This document shows, in pieces, positions 34,904 to 43,885 of a DNA stretch of 64,000 bases. The translations under genes were made by a program, and so were the position numbers. Position 1 is the first letter of the stretch. Each line of letters begins with the position of its first letter. This DNA is from Salibacterium lacus (lineage in GTDB: Bacteria; Bacillota; Bacilli; Bacillales; Marinococcaceae): assembly GCF_042684865.1 (NCBI RefSeq), contig NZ_JBHUML010000002.1:1116001-1180000 (forward strand). Direction: 5' to 3'. The notes beneath the pieces were generated by a model. It saw only the letters and a list, made by a program, of their open reading frames with translations, was not told the origin of the DNA and searched no databases.

Positions 34904-36235
34904 TTATCCAATAATCAGCAGCCATATATACAGCCCGGTGAGTGTAATAAACAGTGTCGGAATCGTGAGAATGATACCAACTTTAAAATAATACCCCCAG
35001 CTGATTTTGACTCCCTTTGTCCAAAGCACATGGAGCCAGAGGAGAGTGGCAAGCGAACCGATTGGCGTGATTTTCGGCCCAAGATCAGAGCCGATAACAT
35101 TCGCATAAATCAGTGCTTCGCGAAGCGTCCCCATCGTTTCTGTCTCGGAAATGGCGAGTGCATTAATCATAACGGTCGGCATATTGTTCATAATCGAGGA
35201 TAAAAATGCTGCAGCAAATCCGGTAACCATCGTACCGGCAAACATTCCCTGATCAGCCGCTGCCTGCAGACCGGAGGCGAGCACATCCGTCAGGCCAACA
35301 TTACGCAGACCGTACACGACCACATACATCCCGAGGGAGAAGACCACAATTTCCCACGGGGCTCCTTTCATGACAGACCCTGTCTCCACCGCTTTGCTTC
35401 GCCGGGCCATAAGAAGAAAAAAAATCGCAATAACGCCGGAAATAAACGACACCGGAAATGCTTCGGTCTCTCCCGTCACAGGATTCGTCCACGGAATAAA
35501 TTCGCTGACGAAATACCCCGCAAGGAGCAGTGCAAGCACCAGCCACGAGAGGCGGAACATTTTCAGATCCTGAATCGCATCAGCCGGCCGGCGCAGATCC
35601 TCCATATTATAGGATCTCGGAATTTTTTTTCGGAAATACAGGTACAGCACCACGATACTGGCGGTAAGAGCAAACAGATTCGGCACAATCATGCGCGAGG
35701 CGTACTCTGCGAAACCAATCCCGAAAAAGTCGGCGGATACTATGTTCACCAGATTGCTCACAATGAATGGCAGACTTGTGGTGTCTGCAATAAAACCACC
35801 TGCCATCACAAACGGGAGCACCATTGCTTCTTCAAACCGAAGCGCCCGTACCATCGCGAGCACAATCGGCGTTAATATCAGCGCTGCGCCGTCATTGGCG
35901 AACAATGCTGCCACAACCGCCCCGAGAAGCGATACATACACAAACATTTTCAAGCCGCTTCCATTTGCAATCCGGGCCATATGAAGAGCAGCCCATTCGA
36001 AGAACCCGATTTCATCCAGTATTAAAGAAATAATAATAATGGCAACAAAGGTGAGTGTCGCATTCCAGACGATGTTTGTTACATCTCCAACATCCTGAAA
36101 AGAGACCACACCGGCAAGTAAGGCAAGCACTGCGCCGAATATGGCGGACCAGCCGATCGACAGCCCTTTTGGCTGCCAGATGACAAGAACCAGTGTGACC
36201 AAAAATATAAGTACAGCTATTACTATCTCATTCAT
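34904..36235 (-). CDS. arsB: Arsenite efflux pump ArsB
   Basis: This 443-residue membrane carrier of the ArsB/NhaD (ion transporter) superfamily has about 12 hydrophobic segments and exports arsenite or antimonite. Typical sequences are LFANDGAALILTPIVLAM, FIADTTSLPFIVSNLVNIVSADFF and the terminal NVIGSDLGPKITPIGSLATLLWLHVL. It is not Acr3, which belongs to a different family. No arsA ATPase is present, so it would run on the membrane potential alone. It follows arsR by 15 bp. Confidence 0.93.
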   Translation of the reverse strand: MNEIVIAVLIFLVTLVLVIWQPKGLSIGWSAIFGAVLALLAGVVSFQDVGDVTNIVWNATLTFVAIIIISLILDEIGFFEWAALHMARIANGSGLKMFVYVSLLGAVVAALFANDGAALILTPIVLAMVRALRFEEAMVLPFVMAGGFIADTTSLPFIVSNLVNIVSADFFGIGFAEYASRMIVPNLFALTASIVVLYLYFRKKIPRSYNMEDLRRPADAIQDLKMFRLSWLVLALLLAGYFVSEFIPWTNPVTGETEAFPVSFISGVIAIFFLLMARRSKAVETGSVMKGAPWEIVVFSLGMYVVVYGLRNVGLTDVLASGLQAAADQGMFAGTMVTGFAAAFLSSIMNNMPTVMINALAISETETMGTLREALIYANVIGSDLGPKITPIGSLATLLWLHVLWTKGVKISWGYYFKVGIILTIPTLFITLTGLYIWLLIIG

Positions 36236-36250
36236 ATTTCACAAAACTCC

Positions 36251-36610
36251 TTACCGCCTCGTATCACACCAGACGACACGATTTCCCTCTTTTTCAAAGG
36301 TATCCAGTTTTTCTTTCTGTGAGGGAAGGTGATGCAGGACGCTTTCTACAAGCGGGTACAGTTCATTTTCTGTATTCAGCGAATAAAAGACCCACTGTCC
36401 ACGCCGTGTTTCAAACACTACGCCGGCATCTTTTAATTTACGGAGATGCTGGCTGATGGAGGGCTGGCTCATGTTAAAAATGTCCGTCAATTCACAGACA
36501 CAGCACTCCCGTTCCATTAAGAGTGCTGTCATCGTCAGTCTCGTCTGATCCCCAAGCAGCTTGAGAACCGTTGCAGCTGTTTCAACCGGCACTTCCGGGA
36601 TGGTCTTCAT
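36251..36610 (-). CDS. arsR: ArsR/SmtB-family arsenic-responsive repressor
   Basis: This 119-residue winged-helix dimer has the helix-turn-helix FNMSQPSISQHLRKLKDAG and an alpha-3 metal-site motif ECCVCELTDIF. The Cys pairs fit As(III)/Sb(III) binding. Binding of arsenite releases the operator and induces arsRBC. AAAGGAGC precedes the ATG. The promoter immediately upstream carries an AT-rich dyad. Confidence 0.94.
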   Translation of the reverse strand: MKTIPEVPVETAATVLKLLGDQTRLTMTALLMERECCVCELTDIFNMSQPSISQHLRKLKDAGVVFETRRGQWVFYSLNTENELYPLVESVLHHLPSQKEKLDTFEKEGNRVVWCDTRR

Positions 36611-36651
36611 CTATCTGCTCCTTTCCTGTTTTTTTGATTACTGTCTCACAC

Positions 36652-36679
36652 TATATATAAGTATATATTTATATGTCAA
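36652..36679 (-). promoter_or_regulatory. ars promoter with probable ArsR operator
   Basis: On the minus strand TTGACA (36679-36674) and TATATA (36657-36652) are 16 bp apart. The spacer and -10 form an imperfect AT-rich dyad (ATATAAATATATACTTATAT), the usual place for ArsR binding. Confidence 0.7.
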
Positions 36680-36840
36680 TGATTCCTTTCATTCTATAAC
36701 AAACACTCGAATATGAAAACGAGAGCATAAAGGGGCATGTTTTTTGTTGGTGAATCATGTCTCTCAGCTGTATCCAGTAATAAACCGGGAGGAGCGGTTG
36801 GTGGAATTAAAAAGAGTCATGCACAGTTTCATTGACCACA
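36680..36840. other. Intergenic, nothing recognised
   Basis: I see no frame with a start signal and no repeat end between the ars promoter and the terminator of the following small gene, apart from AAAAAGAGTC at about 36810, which resembles a family-A end but lacks a partner. Confidence 0.4.
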
Positions 36841-36889
36841 AAAAACCCGCACGAATCATCCGACCATCGACGAATTCGTGCGGATTTTA
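36841..36889 (-). terminator. Terminator of the 55-codon gene
   Basis: CCGCACGAAT and ATTCGTGCGG form a perfect 10-bp stem around a 17-nt loop. On the minus strand it is followed by GTTTTTT. It lies about 70 bp after the small gene's stop. Confidence 0.75.
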
Positions 36890-36959
36890 ATATGAATGGT
36901 CATCTGTTGTCTGACCGGGTTTGTTGTTGTTTGCAAAAAGACAGGTGGCGTTCATTCCT

Positions 36960-37127
36960 TCATGACTGCTGTGTATCTTTGCGCACTCTGGCTTTTTCAT
37001 ATAATAGCGTCATCTCTGTTGTATACCGTTTTAATAATTGATCATCTTCTGTATGCTGGACTTTTTCTTCGAGATCTTCGATTTTTCTTTTCTCTTCTGC
37101 GGACAAGTAATCGAAGTCTGCCTTCAT
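36960..37127 (-). CDS. Small hypothetical protein, 55 aa
   Basis: This short gene reads on the minus strand from ATG (37127-37125) to TGA (36962-36960). GGAGGGAG lies 7-8 bases before the ATG, and a perfect terminator hairpin follows. The product starts MKADFDYLSAEEKRKIEDLE and continues as a highly charged, heptad-like helix (E/K-rich) with no membrane segment. I do not recognise a family; a small coiled-coil or DNA/RNA-associated protein is conceivable. It sits between the ars operon and a family-A repeat in the inserted block separating minD from spoIVFA. Confidence 0.7.
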   Translation of the reverse strand: MKADFDYLSAEEKRKIEDLEEKVQHTEDDQLLKRYTTEMTLLYEKARVRKDTQQS

Positions 37128-37359
37128 CTTTATTCTCCCTCCTTCACCTGTCTCTTTATCATTATGACCGGCTCCTCTTTTTTTAACCGGTGCCCCGTGC
37201 CGAATAAGATGTAAAGTCCATGCAACATCAATTATTATAACAAGTGTTGAGGTGGAGGGAAAAACTGTATTGGTTTCTTAAATAAAATTGATTTAATTTT
37301 GCTATAGCACGAATAGAAGAAGTGCGTAAATTTTTTCATTCAGTGCTTTCTGTTTTAAA

Positions 37360-38083
37360 AAAAAGAGTCTGGGACAAGAATAAAATAGGCGCAGGAAAGC
37401 ACGAGTCACGGGGGCTCCTCAAGAAACGGGATGCCCGTGACGTATTTCCACCGGATCATGACGTTGGAGGGCGCACCGGCTTATGAACGATTCCTTTCTC
37501 TTTTTAGGCAGCGGCGCGGGCTCTTGGCTGTGTCGCTGCCCATTCTTTTTTTCCTTTTCCCGCTGAACGCAGCATAGATTTGTTCCCGGGCGACGTTCAC
37601 AGGGGCACGTCCCCCTCTAAAGTGCTTTATGAATCATGTCTGATGACGTTTTGAGGGGTGCCGTATAGGCTGAAGTGCTTCAGGCGATAGGCCGAACGAC
37701 GTTTATGGGGACGCACCACCTCCTAAAGTGCCTTCGGACCATTCCCAACGAACAACGCCCGTCCACCCAGCCCGAACGACACGCCCAGACGTCTCCATGT
37801 TCTAAACCCGCGTACATCCGCGATGCCGTTGTCTACCTTCATACTGCGTTATACCGGAAGGCGTCGTGATCAGGGACCTGGAGAGGCCGGGCTCCGCCGG
37901 TTTCGACAGGCAGCTGATCTGGTGGAATCCCGGCCGCGATCCGGTGCGGCCCTTGTACTCTGGAAGAAAAGCAAAGCATGCTAGCGCAGCAGCTTGTCTC
38001 AGCAACAAAAAATGCCGAACGATTTTTTTAAATCCGTTCGGCATTTTTCGTTTCTTTTAGAAGTTTTGTCCTAGACTCTTTTT
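37360..38083. repeat. Family-A palindromic element, copy 3 (large, reversed)
   Basis: This 724-bp element is bounded by AAAAAGAGTCTGGGACA and TGTCCTAGACTCTTTTT. Its right part is the reverse complement of the left part of copy 2, including GTCTCAGCAAC, the hairpin and a piece of the 55-bp unit. The left end carries GCACGAGTCACGGGG, found in reverse near 23830. The centre holds diverged direct repeats (ACGTTCACAGGGGCACG near 37593; ACGTTTATGGGGACGCA near 37699). No protein is encoded. It ends exactly at the minD stop codon. The 230 bp before it hold nothing recognisable. Confidence 0.75.
38007..38048 (-). terminator. Terminator of minCD, supplied by the repeat
   Basis: AATGCCGAACGGATTT pairs with AAATCGTTCGGCATT around a short loop and ends in T6 on the minus strand. 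It belongs to the family-A element that abuts the minD stop. Confidence 0.8.
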
Positions 38084-38881
38084 TTAAGCTTTTAACCCAA
38101 GCATTCCTTTCAGCCTGGAGAAGAAACCTTTTTTCTCTTCGATGGACATTAAAGGAACCGACTCCCCGAGAATGCGCCTTGCAATGTTACGGTACCCGAT
38201 CGCGGCCCGGCTTTTAGGATTCATCGCAATCGGTTCCCCTTGGTGGCCTGCCTTGATGACTTCTTCATCATCCACAATCATACCGAGCAGATCGACAGCC
38301 AAAGTGGCTACCACGTCGTCCACATCAAGCATCTCCCCGCGGTTGGACATATGGCTGCGGACTCTGTTGATGACAAGTTTCGGCGAACCTGTCTGTTCCT
38401 GTTCAAGAAGTCCTATAATCCGGTCGGCATCCCTTACCGCAGAGGTGTCCGGAGTCGTAACAACAACAGCCTGATCTGCACCGGAAACTGCGTTTTTGTA
38501 TCCCTGCTCAATCCCGGCCGGGCAGTCTATGATAATATAATCATAGTCCGGCTTGAGTTCCTCCACAATCTGTTTCATCTGCTCCGGATTCAGTGCACTT
38601 TTATCTTTTGTCTGCGCTGCCGGCAGTAAATGAAGGCAGTCAAACCGTTTATCCCTGATTAAAGCCTGCTGTACCCGGCACCTTCCTTCGGCTGCATCGA
38701 CAAGATCATAAATAATACGGTTCTCAAGCCCCATGACAACATCCAGGTTGCGCAAACCGATATCCGTATCGATCAGACATATATGTTTTCCCTGCAGAGC
38801 CAAGGCTGTGCCAATATTAGCCGATGTCGTTGTCTTCCCGACACCGCCTTTACCGGATGTAATTACAATTGCCTCTCCCAC
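38084..38881 (-). CDS. minD: Septum-site ATPase MinD
   Basis: This 265-residue membrane-binding ATPase recruits MinC to cell poles so that FtsZ assembles at midcell. The deviant Walker A is SGKGGVGKTTTSAN, switch I and II include IDTDIGLRNLDVVMG and IIIDCPAGIE, and the C-terminal amphipathic helix FFSRLKGMLGL anchors it. The start is GTG behind AAGGAGG. It lies 35 bp after minC. The stop codon touches a family-A repeat. Confidence 0.97.
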   Translation of the reverse strand: MGEAIVITSGKGGVGKTTTSANIGTALALQGKHICLIDTDIGLRNLDVVMGLENRIIYDLVDAAEGRCRVQQALIRDKRFDCLHLLPAAQTKDKSALNPEQMKQIVEELKPDYDYIIIDCPAGIEQGYKNAVSGADQAVVVTTPDTSAVRDADRIIGLLEQEQTGSPKLVINRVRSHMSNRGEMLDVDDVVATLAVDLLGMIVDDEEVIKAGHQGEPIAMNPKSRAAIGYRNIARRILGESVPLMSIEEKKGFFSRLKGMLGLKA

Positions 38882-38916
38882 TGCAATTCCTCCTTCCAGA
38901 CATGCACGCGTGCTGC

Positions 38917-39603
38917 TTATACCTTGTTTTGAAATTGTGTTAACAGTCTGGTTTTTTCAAATGATATTTGATTATCCGGCGCTTCTATGTAAGCAAAGAC
39001 GGGTTCATCAAACATAGGTCTCTGCTGTTGTTTTCTTTCATAACGATCCGGGGCGTAAAACAATACGTCCGATACTGAAATCTGGGTCGGTTCCATCACC
39101 GAGGCACATACGACAGCCTGCGTGTTGCCTTCCAGGCCGGCACGGGCGGTGCCCTTCAAAGTGCCCAGTATATATACATTTCCGGTTGCTTCCACCGCCC
39201 CGCCGGGATTAACGTCTCCAAGAAGCAGAACGTCCCCCCGGACCGAAATCACCTGTCCGGAACGAACGATGCGGGTGATCGAAGTCAAAGATTCCTCTTC
39301 CCTCAGACGCTCTGCTTCTTCCCGGCTGACCACCTCCGACCGGAATTCTTTTATACGGATTGATTCCGCCTCTTTCAGGAGGTTTATGATCTCTTCCTGC
39401 TCATTGGTCCCTACATAACGATATCCGGTGTCTACCGTAACCTCCACTTCGGGACCATGGCCGAACACCTGTTTATCTTTTTCGATCTTTTCCTGCAACT
39501 CTGTTTTTAACGCATCAAACGAGCAGCGGTCATCCATCATGATTGTAAGACCGTCTTTTGTTCCTTTAATGGTAACAAGGTTTTTCGGGGGTCCTGATTT
39601 CAT
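38917..39603 (-). CDS. minC: Septum-site inhibitor MinC
   Basis: This 228-residue inhibitor of FtsZ polymerisation has MinC_N at about 1-100 and a MinC_C beta-helix at about 115-215. The beta-helix includes VRSGQVISVRGDVLLLGDVNPGG-like repeats and ends in the MinD-binding face. The start is ATG 39603 with GAGGTGGAG; a longer frame lacks a site. The length agrees with B. subtilis MinC (226). Confidence 0.95.
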   Translation of the reverse strand: MKSGPPKNLVTIKGTKDGLTIMMDDRCSFDALKTELQEKIEKDKQVFGHGPEVEVTVDTGYRYVGTNEQEEIINLLKEAESIRIKEFRSEVVSREEAERLREEESLTSITRIVRSGQVISVRGDVLLLGDVNPGGAVEATGNVYILGTLKGTARAGLEGNTQAVVCASVMEPTQISVSDVLFYAPDRYERKQQQRPMFDEPVFAYIEAPDNQISFEKTRLLTQFQNKV

Positions 39604-39711
39604 ATGCTCCACCTCTGAAACACAAACCATGAACATTCTTTCCTTTCATGGATCGATTATTATTCCTTCCACATCCCTGCCGTTTATTCCTTCTCAAGCC
39701 TTGAGATTTAT

Positions 39712-40236
39712 TTACCGGTGCTGCAATTCTTCCATCTCCCTTATTCTGGTGAACAGACGTCGAAATGGATGAATAAGCAGCAGTGCCGCTGTTCCATTCA
39801 TGATCAGAGAAGGAAGAGCCCTAAGCATGAAAAACTCTTCAAACAACAAGTCCGTTCCTCCAATAATGTAATGAAGTCCATATGTCATCCACTCCAACAC
39901 AAATATGGCGGAGATGATGATTAAAATGGGCCACACAAAACTCATGCGGACCGACCGATATGTAAAAGCGCTGATATAGGCCGTGAAGCCCATACTGAAC
40001 ATATAGATCCCGATAATATCAGTATACACAACATCATACAATAGACCAAATCCCGCACCGATCAGCACGCCGCTTGCTGCTCCCCGGTAAATGGAGGTCA
40101 ACACAACAGCAATCAGCACGAACCTTGGTACAAGATAAAATTCCCGGTCCGGCGACGGGGGAACAAAAATCTGAAACAACGTACCTTCCATAAGAAACAA
40201 CAGAAAAACGAAGAAAGGCAGCGCAAATCGTATCAT
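39712..40236 (-). CDS. mreD: Rod-shape protein MreD
   Basis: This 174-residue membrane protein has about five helices and belongs to the Rod complex (elongasome) with MreB, MreC and RodA. Low-complexity hydrophobic sequence and gene order identify it; SIYRGAASGVLIGAGFGLLYD is typical. Its ATG overlaps the mreC stop (ATGA), indicating coupled translation. GGAGGAGG precedes the start. Confidence 0.93.
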   Translation of the reverse strand: MIRFALPFFVFLLFLMEGTLFQIFVPPSPDREFYLVPRFVLIAVVLTSIYRGAASGVLIGAGFGLLYDVVYTDIIGIYMFSMGFTAYISAFTYRSVRMSFVWPILIIISAIFVLEWMTYGLHYIIGGTDLLFEEFFMLRALPSLIMNGTAALLLIHPFRRLFTRIREMEELQHR

Positions 40237-41177
40237 GATGAGCCTCCTCCACCCGCATCCGGATCTTCTATTTCCACCGGTTCTTCTTCGTTTTCTTCAT
40301 TCTCTTCGGTTGTGTTCTGCTGAATCGTATCGTCCAATGTTTCACTTGTCCGTTCAATGACATTGACCTGTTCCAGGTTATAATAGTCCGCAGCGGGTTC
40401 CACGAGTGCATTATAACTCAACCCGTATTCATCAGGCTCCAGAGAAGTGATGGTCCCTATGGCAAGACCCCGCGGAAACAGACCGCCGAGTCCCGACGTT
40501 ATAACCTGCTGTCCTTCTTTTATTTCCGCGTCTGACTGGATTTTACGAAGCATCAGTCCTTCTTCTTCCTCATTCCAGCCTTCGATAAACGCATACACAG
40601 GTTCGCCGTCTGTAGCAACCATAGCCGAAACACGGTTGGTGCGGCTGTCATCCGAAAGAAGCTGGACAGAGGAAGTGAACTCCGATGCCGTATTCACTTT
40701 CCCTATAAGTCCTTCCGGAGTCACCACCGCCATGTTCTCCGACACACCGTTTTGACTTCCTTTATTGATGCCTATCATATCCGTCCACTTGTCGGGACTG
40801 CGGTGAATGACAAGAGCGGTCCGTGTCGTATAATCACTCAGGCTGCTTTCTGAATCAATCATTTCCCTCAAGGTGGCGTTTTCCTGTTTTACGGTTTCCA
40901 GTTCAGCTGAAAGGGAAGCAAATTCCTCCATGCGTGATTTCAGCATCCTGTTCTCCTCATAAACATTAAATATGTCCGCCACATTCCCAAAGAAACCCGC
41001 TGTCATATGAGCGGGTCTGCTTACAAATGATTGCACCACACCAGTCGTGTCCCGTAGAAATTTCTCCGGCCAGGTAATCGTTTCATTATTCCTAGTCGAA
41101 AAACCGATTAAGGAAACAAGTACAATAATACTGACCATGAGAAGAATAAGTCGTTTGTTGGAAAAAAAGTGCGGCAT
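40233..41177 (-). CDS. mreC: Rod-shape protein MreC
   Basis: This 314-residue bitopic protein has a membrane helix (about 9-25), a coiled coil (about 70-105) and the extracytoplasmic beta-barrel pair. Family sequences are INKGSQNGVSENMAVVTPEGLIG and VITSGLGGLFPRGLAIG. The C-terminus ends in an acidic, Glu/Asn-rich tail and a glycine run. It links cytoplasmic MreB to wall synthases. It lies 14 bp after mreB. Confidence 0.95.
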   Translation of the reverse strand: MPHFFSNKRLILLMVSIIVLVSLIGFSTRNNETITWPEKFLRDTTGVVQSFVSRPAHMTAGFFGNVADIFNVYEENRMLKSRMEEFASLSAELETVKQENATLREMIDSESSLSDYTTRTALVIHRSPDKWTDMIGINKGSQNGVSENMAVVTPEGLIGKVNTASEFTSSVQLLSDDSRTNRVSAMVATDGEPVYAFIEGWNEEEEGLMLRKIQSDAEIKEGQQVITSGLGGLFPRGLAIGTITSLEPDEYGLSYNALVEPAADYYNLEQVNVIERTSETLDDTIQQNTTEENEENEEEPVEIEDPDAGGGGSS

Positions 41178-41191
41178 ACCGGTTCACCTTC

Positions 41192-42235
41192 TTATAAGGT
41201 TTCCCGGCTGGACCTGGCGGTTATTCCCGCCTTCGACCGGAAAAGATGCAGATTTTCAAGCGCTCTTCCTGTACCAAGTGCGACACAGTCGAGCGGTTCC
41301 TCCGCGACCAGTACAGGCATATTTGTTTCGTCGCTGAGAACTTTATCCATGTTACGGAGTATGGCCCCTCCGCCTGTAAGTACAATACCTCTGTCCATAA
41401 TATCGGCGGAAAGTTCAGGAGGCGTCTGTTCCAGCGTGCTTTTAACGGTCTCGATAATGGCGTGAACAGTATCAGCCAGAGAGGCGGAGATTTCTTCGGC
41501 GGATACCGATATCGTTTTTGGAAGTCCGGAAACAAGGTCTCTCCCGCGTATATCAAGATTGTCTATTCCTTCGAACGTTCCGGCAGATCCGATTTCCATC
41601 TTCAGGGTTTCCGCCGTTCTCTCCCCAATCATCAAGTTGTACGTTTTCTTTATATACTGGATGATGGACTCATCCATTTCATCGCCTGCCACCCGGATGG
41701 ACTGGCTTGTCACAATTCCACCGAGGGAAATGATCGCTACTTCCGTCGTTCCTCCGCCAATGTCGACAATCATGCTTCCGGTTGGTTCCCAGACAGGAAG
41801 ATCGGCTCCGATAGCCGAAGCAAATGGTTCTTCAATGGTATACGCTTCTCTTGCTCCGGCCTGTTTTGTGGCGTCTTCCACCGCCCGTTTTTCTACGGCA
41901 GTGATGCCAGACGGAACACAGACCATAACATTGGGCTTCCTTGTGAAAATAGAGCGGCTGCGCTGCGCCTGCTGAATAAAATACTTCATCATGGTGGCAG
42001 TCGTATCAAAATCGGCGATAACACCGTCTTTCATCGGGCGGACCGCCACAATATTACCCGGAGTCCGGCCGATCATGTTCTTGGCGTCATTACCGACCGC
42101 TTCAATAGTATTTGTATCCGTCCGCATGGCCACCACAGACGGCTCCCGCACGACAACTCCTTTTCCTTTTACATATACAAGCGTGTTCGCCGTTCCTAAA
42201 TCAATTCCAAGATCTTTTGAAAAGCCTCCAAACAT
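41192..42235 (-). CDS. mreB: Rod-shape actin homologue MreB
   Basis: This 347-residue actin-like ATPase forms membrane-associated filaments that orient elongation. Phosphate-1 is DLGTANTLVYVKG, phosphate-2 is MIVDIGGGTTEVAII, and the adenosine motif is GIVLTGGGAILRNMD. The N-terminus MFGGFSKDLG resembles MreB rather than Mbl or MreBH. AAGGGAG precedes the ATG. The 250 bp upstream separate it from radC and contain AT-rich promoter-like sequence including TATAAT near 42353. Confidence 0.96.
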   Translation of the reverse strand: MFGGFSKDLGIDLGTANTLVYVKGKGVVVREPSVVAMRTDTNTIEAVGNDAKNMIGRTPGNIVAVRPMKDGVIADFDTTATMMKYFIQQAQRSRSIFTRKPNVMVCVPSGITAVEKRAVEDATKQAGAREAYTIEEPFASAIGADLPVWEPTGSMIVDIGGGTTEVAIISLGGIVTSQSIRVAGDEMDESIIQYIKKTYNLMIGERTAETLKMEIGSAGTFEGIDNLDIRGRDLVSGLPKTISVSAEEISASLADTVHAIIETVKSTLEQTPPELSADIMDRGIVLTGGGAILRNMDKVLSDETNMPVLVAEEPLDCVALGTGRALENLHLFRSKAGITARSSRETL

Positions 42236-42486
42236 CTATGTATCTCCCTTCATCCTTCACAAGCTGTATCCTGTAACACCAGAGCACATTCCCCGGCGGT
42301 TCATTTATCATTATACAAGCGGCCGTGCTGAAGCAGTGCCGCTATATGTCATTATACTGAAAACATCATGAAAAACATAGACTTTCCATTTTCTTTCACA
42401 AATTTTACACGGCTCGTCACGATGACTTCAAGCATTCTATAGTGTATAAGATAGATTTGGGGTCAACAAGAGCCAAAAGCCATCCG

Positions 42487-43176
42487 CTACACACTTCCTT
42501 GCTCTTTCAGACTTGTAAAGCGGCGGTCCCCGATAATAATATGATCCAGCACATCAATACCGAGAATCCGGCCGGCTTCAATCAGGCGTTTTGTTACATC
42601 AATATCTTCCCGGCTCGGTCCCGGGTCGCCTGAAGGATGATTGTGAATGCAGATAACAGCAGCTGCAGACCGGCGCAGCGCTTCCTTGAAAACTTCACGG
42701 GGGTGAACGATGCTGGAATTCAAACTGCCGATAAACAGAGTCTGTCTGTGAATCACCTGATTTTTCGTATTCAGACACAGAATAACAAAATGTTCCTGGG
42801 TCAAAAAGCGCATCTCTTCCATCACGAGACCGGATACATCTTCAGGCGACCGTATCACCCAGCGTTCTTCTTCGTGATACGTATAGATGCGCCGTCCGAG
42901 CTCGATGGCTGCCCGCATTTCAAGCGCTTTTGCCAGACCAATACCTTTGATGGTCTGTAGTTCTTCAATCGTTGCGTCTTTGAGCATAAGCAGTCCGTCA
43001 AAGTCATACAAGACGCGCTGGGATAACTGAAGAACAGATTCTTCTTTGGTACCGCTTCGGATCAAAACAGCGAGGAGTTCCTGATTGGAAAGCTGTTCCG
43101 CTCCGAATTTGGCCATTTTCTCGCGGGGACGTTCAGAAAAAGGGACATCTTTGATCATTACTGAGGATGAATGCAA
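42487..43176 (-). CDS. radC: RadC/JAB-domain protein
   Basis: This 229-residue cytoplasmic protein has an N-terminal helix-hairpin-helix region (ELQTIKGIGLAKALEM) and a C-terminal JAMM metal site HNHPSGDPGPSREDID. Its role in DNA repair is disputed; the JAB fold suggests a metal-dependent hydrolase. I place the start at TTG 43176, eight bases after AAGGAG; longer frames have no ribosome-binding site. It follows maf by 20 bp. Confidence 0.92.
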   Translation of the reverse strand: MHSSSVMIKDVPFSERPREKMAKFGAEQLSNQELLAVLIRSGTKEESVLQLSQRVLYDFDGLLMLKDATIEELQTIKGIGLAKALEMRAAIELGRRIYTYHEEERWVIRSPEDVSGLVMEEMRFLTQEHFVILCLNTKNQVIHRQTLFIGSLNSSIVHPREVFKEALRRSAAAVICIHNHPSGDPGPSREDIDVTKRLIEAGRILGIDVLDHIIIGDRRFTSLKEQGSV

Positions 43177-43196
43177 AGCTCGCTCTCCTTTTTTAT

Positions 43197-43781
43197 TCAA
43201 TAAGTGGGGGTGAAGGACGGGACGATCTGAAACAATTTCAGTTCTCTGCTGAGACGGGATACAGGAAGACCCATGACATTGTAAAAATCGCCGTGGACTG
43301 CTTCCACAAACAGACAACCCTGTCCCTGCACAGCGTAGGAGCCTGCTTTATCGTATGGCTCAGGTGTGGCAAGATAGGATTGAATCCAGTCTGTATCCAG
43401 CGGACAGAAACGGACTTCGGTTTTTACGTAAAAAACGGATTTCCTGCGTTTTGTAAATACCGCTGCCCCGGTATACACCTCGTGGGTTCTGCCGGAAAGC
43501 GCCTCCAGAGTGCGCCGGGCGTCTTCTTTGGATGCAGGTTTACCAAGAGTGCGGCCGTCCAGAGAAATCATGGTGTCAGCAGCAAGTACGACGGAATCCG
43601 GATTATGTTCCAGCACTTCGTCTGCTTTCCGGCGGGCCAGCTGCTGCACCGCTTCTTCCGGCGCTGATCGGCCGGGAAGCGTTTCCGGCCCTTCTGCCGG
43701 GCGGACGGTAAATGTGTAGCCCGCCCTCTGTAACAGTTCACTTCTGCGTGGGGACTTTGATGCAAGGATAAGAGAAGACAT
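43197..43781 (-). CDS. maf: Maf nucleotide pyrophosphatase / septum-related protein
   Basis: This 194-residue house-cleaning dTTP/UTP pyrophosphatase of the YhdE class hydrolyses non-canonical pyrimidine nucleotides. The signature is LILASKSPRRSELL, followed by the catalytic AADTMISLDG and KPASKEDARR. Overexpression blocks septation in Bacillus. Gene order spoIIB-maf-radC-mreB matches B. subtilis. Confidence 0.95.
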   Translation of the reverse strand: MSSLILASKSPRRSELLQRAGYTFTVRPAEGPETLPGRSAPEEAVQQLARRKADEVLEHNPDSVVLAADTMISLDGRTLGKPASKEDARRTLEALSGRTHEVYTGAAVFTKRRKSVFYVKTEVRFCPLDTDWIQSYLATPEPYDKAGSYAVQGQGCLFVEAVHGDFYNVMGLPVSRLSRELKLFQIVPSFTPTY

Positions 43782-43885
43782 GAAGGGAGAACCACCTTTT
43801 TAATGCAATATTATATGCATTATATCAGTAGTGAAAAAAGTGTACCAAACAACCGGAGAAACAGCAAGAAATATTTTCCTCCTAT

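Noticed and set aside
36832..37186. Plus-strand frames opposite the 55-codon gene
   Set aside because: They start within a terminator stem and lack ribosome-binding sites, whereas the minus-strand gene has all signals.
37360..38083. Insertion sequence with its own transposase
   Set aside because: No frame in this 724-bp stretch resembles a transposase; the longest frames are short and lack start signals.
41246..42199. Long open frame on the plus strand opposite mreB
   Set aside because: The mreB frame on the other strand is unmistakable; the antisense product has no recognisable domain and no ribosome-binding site.
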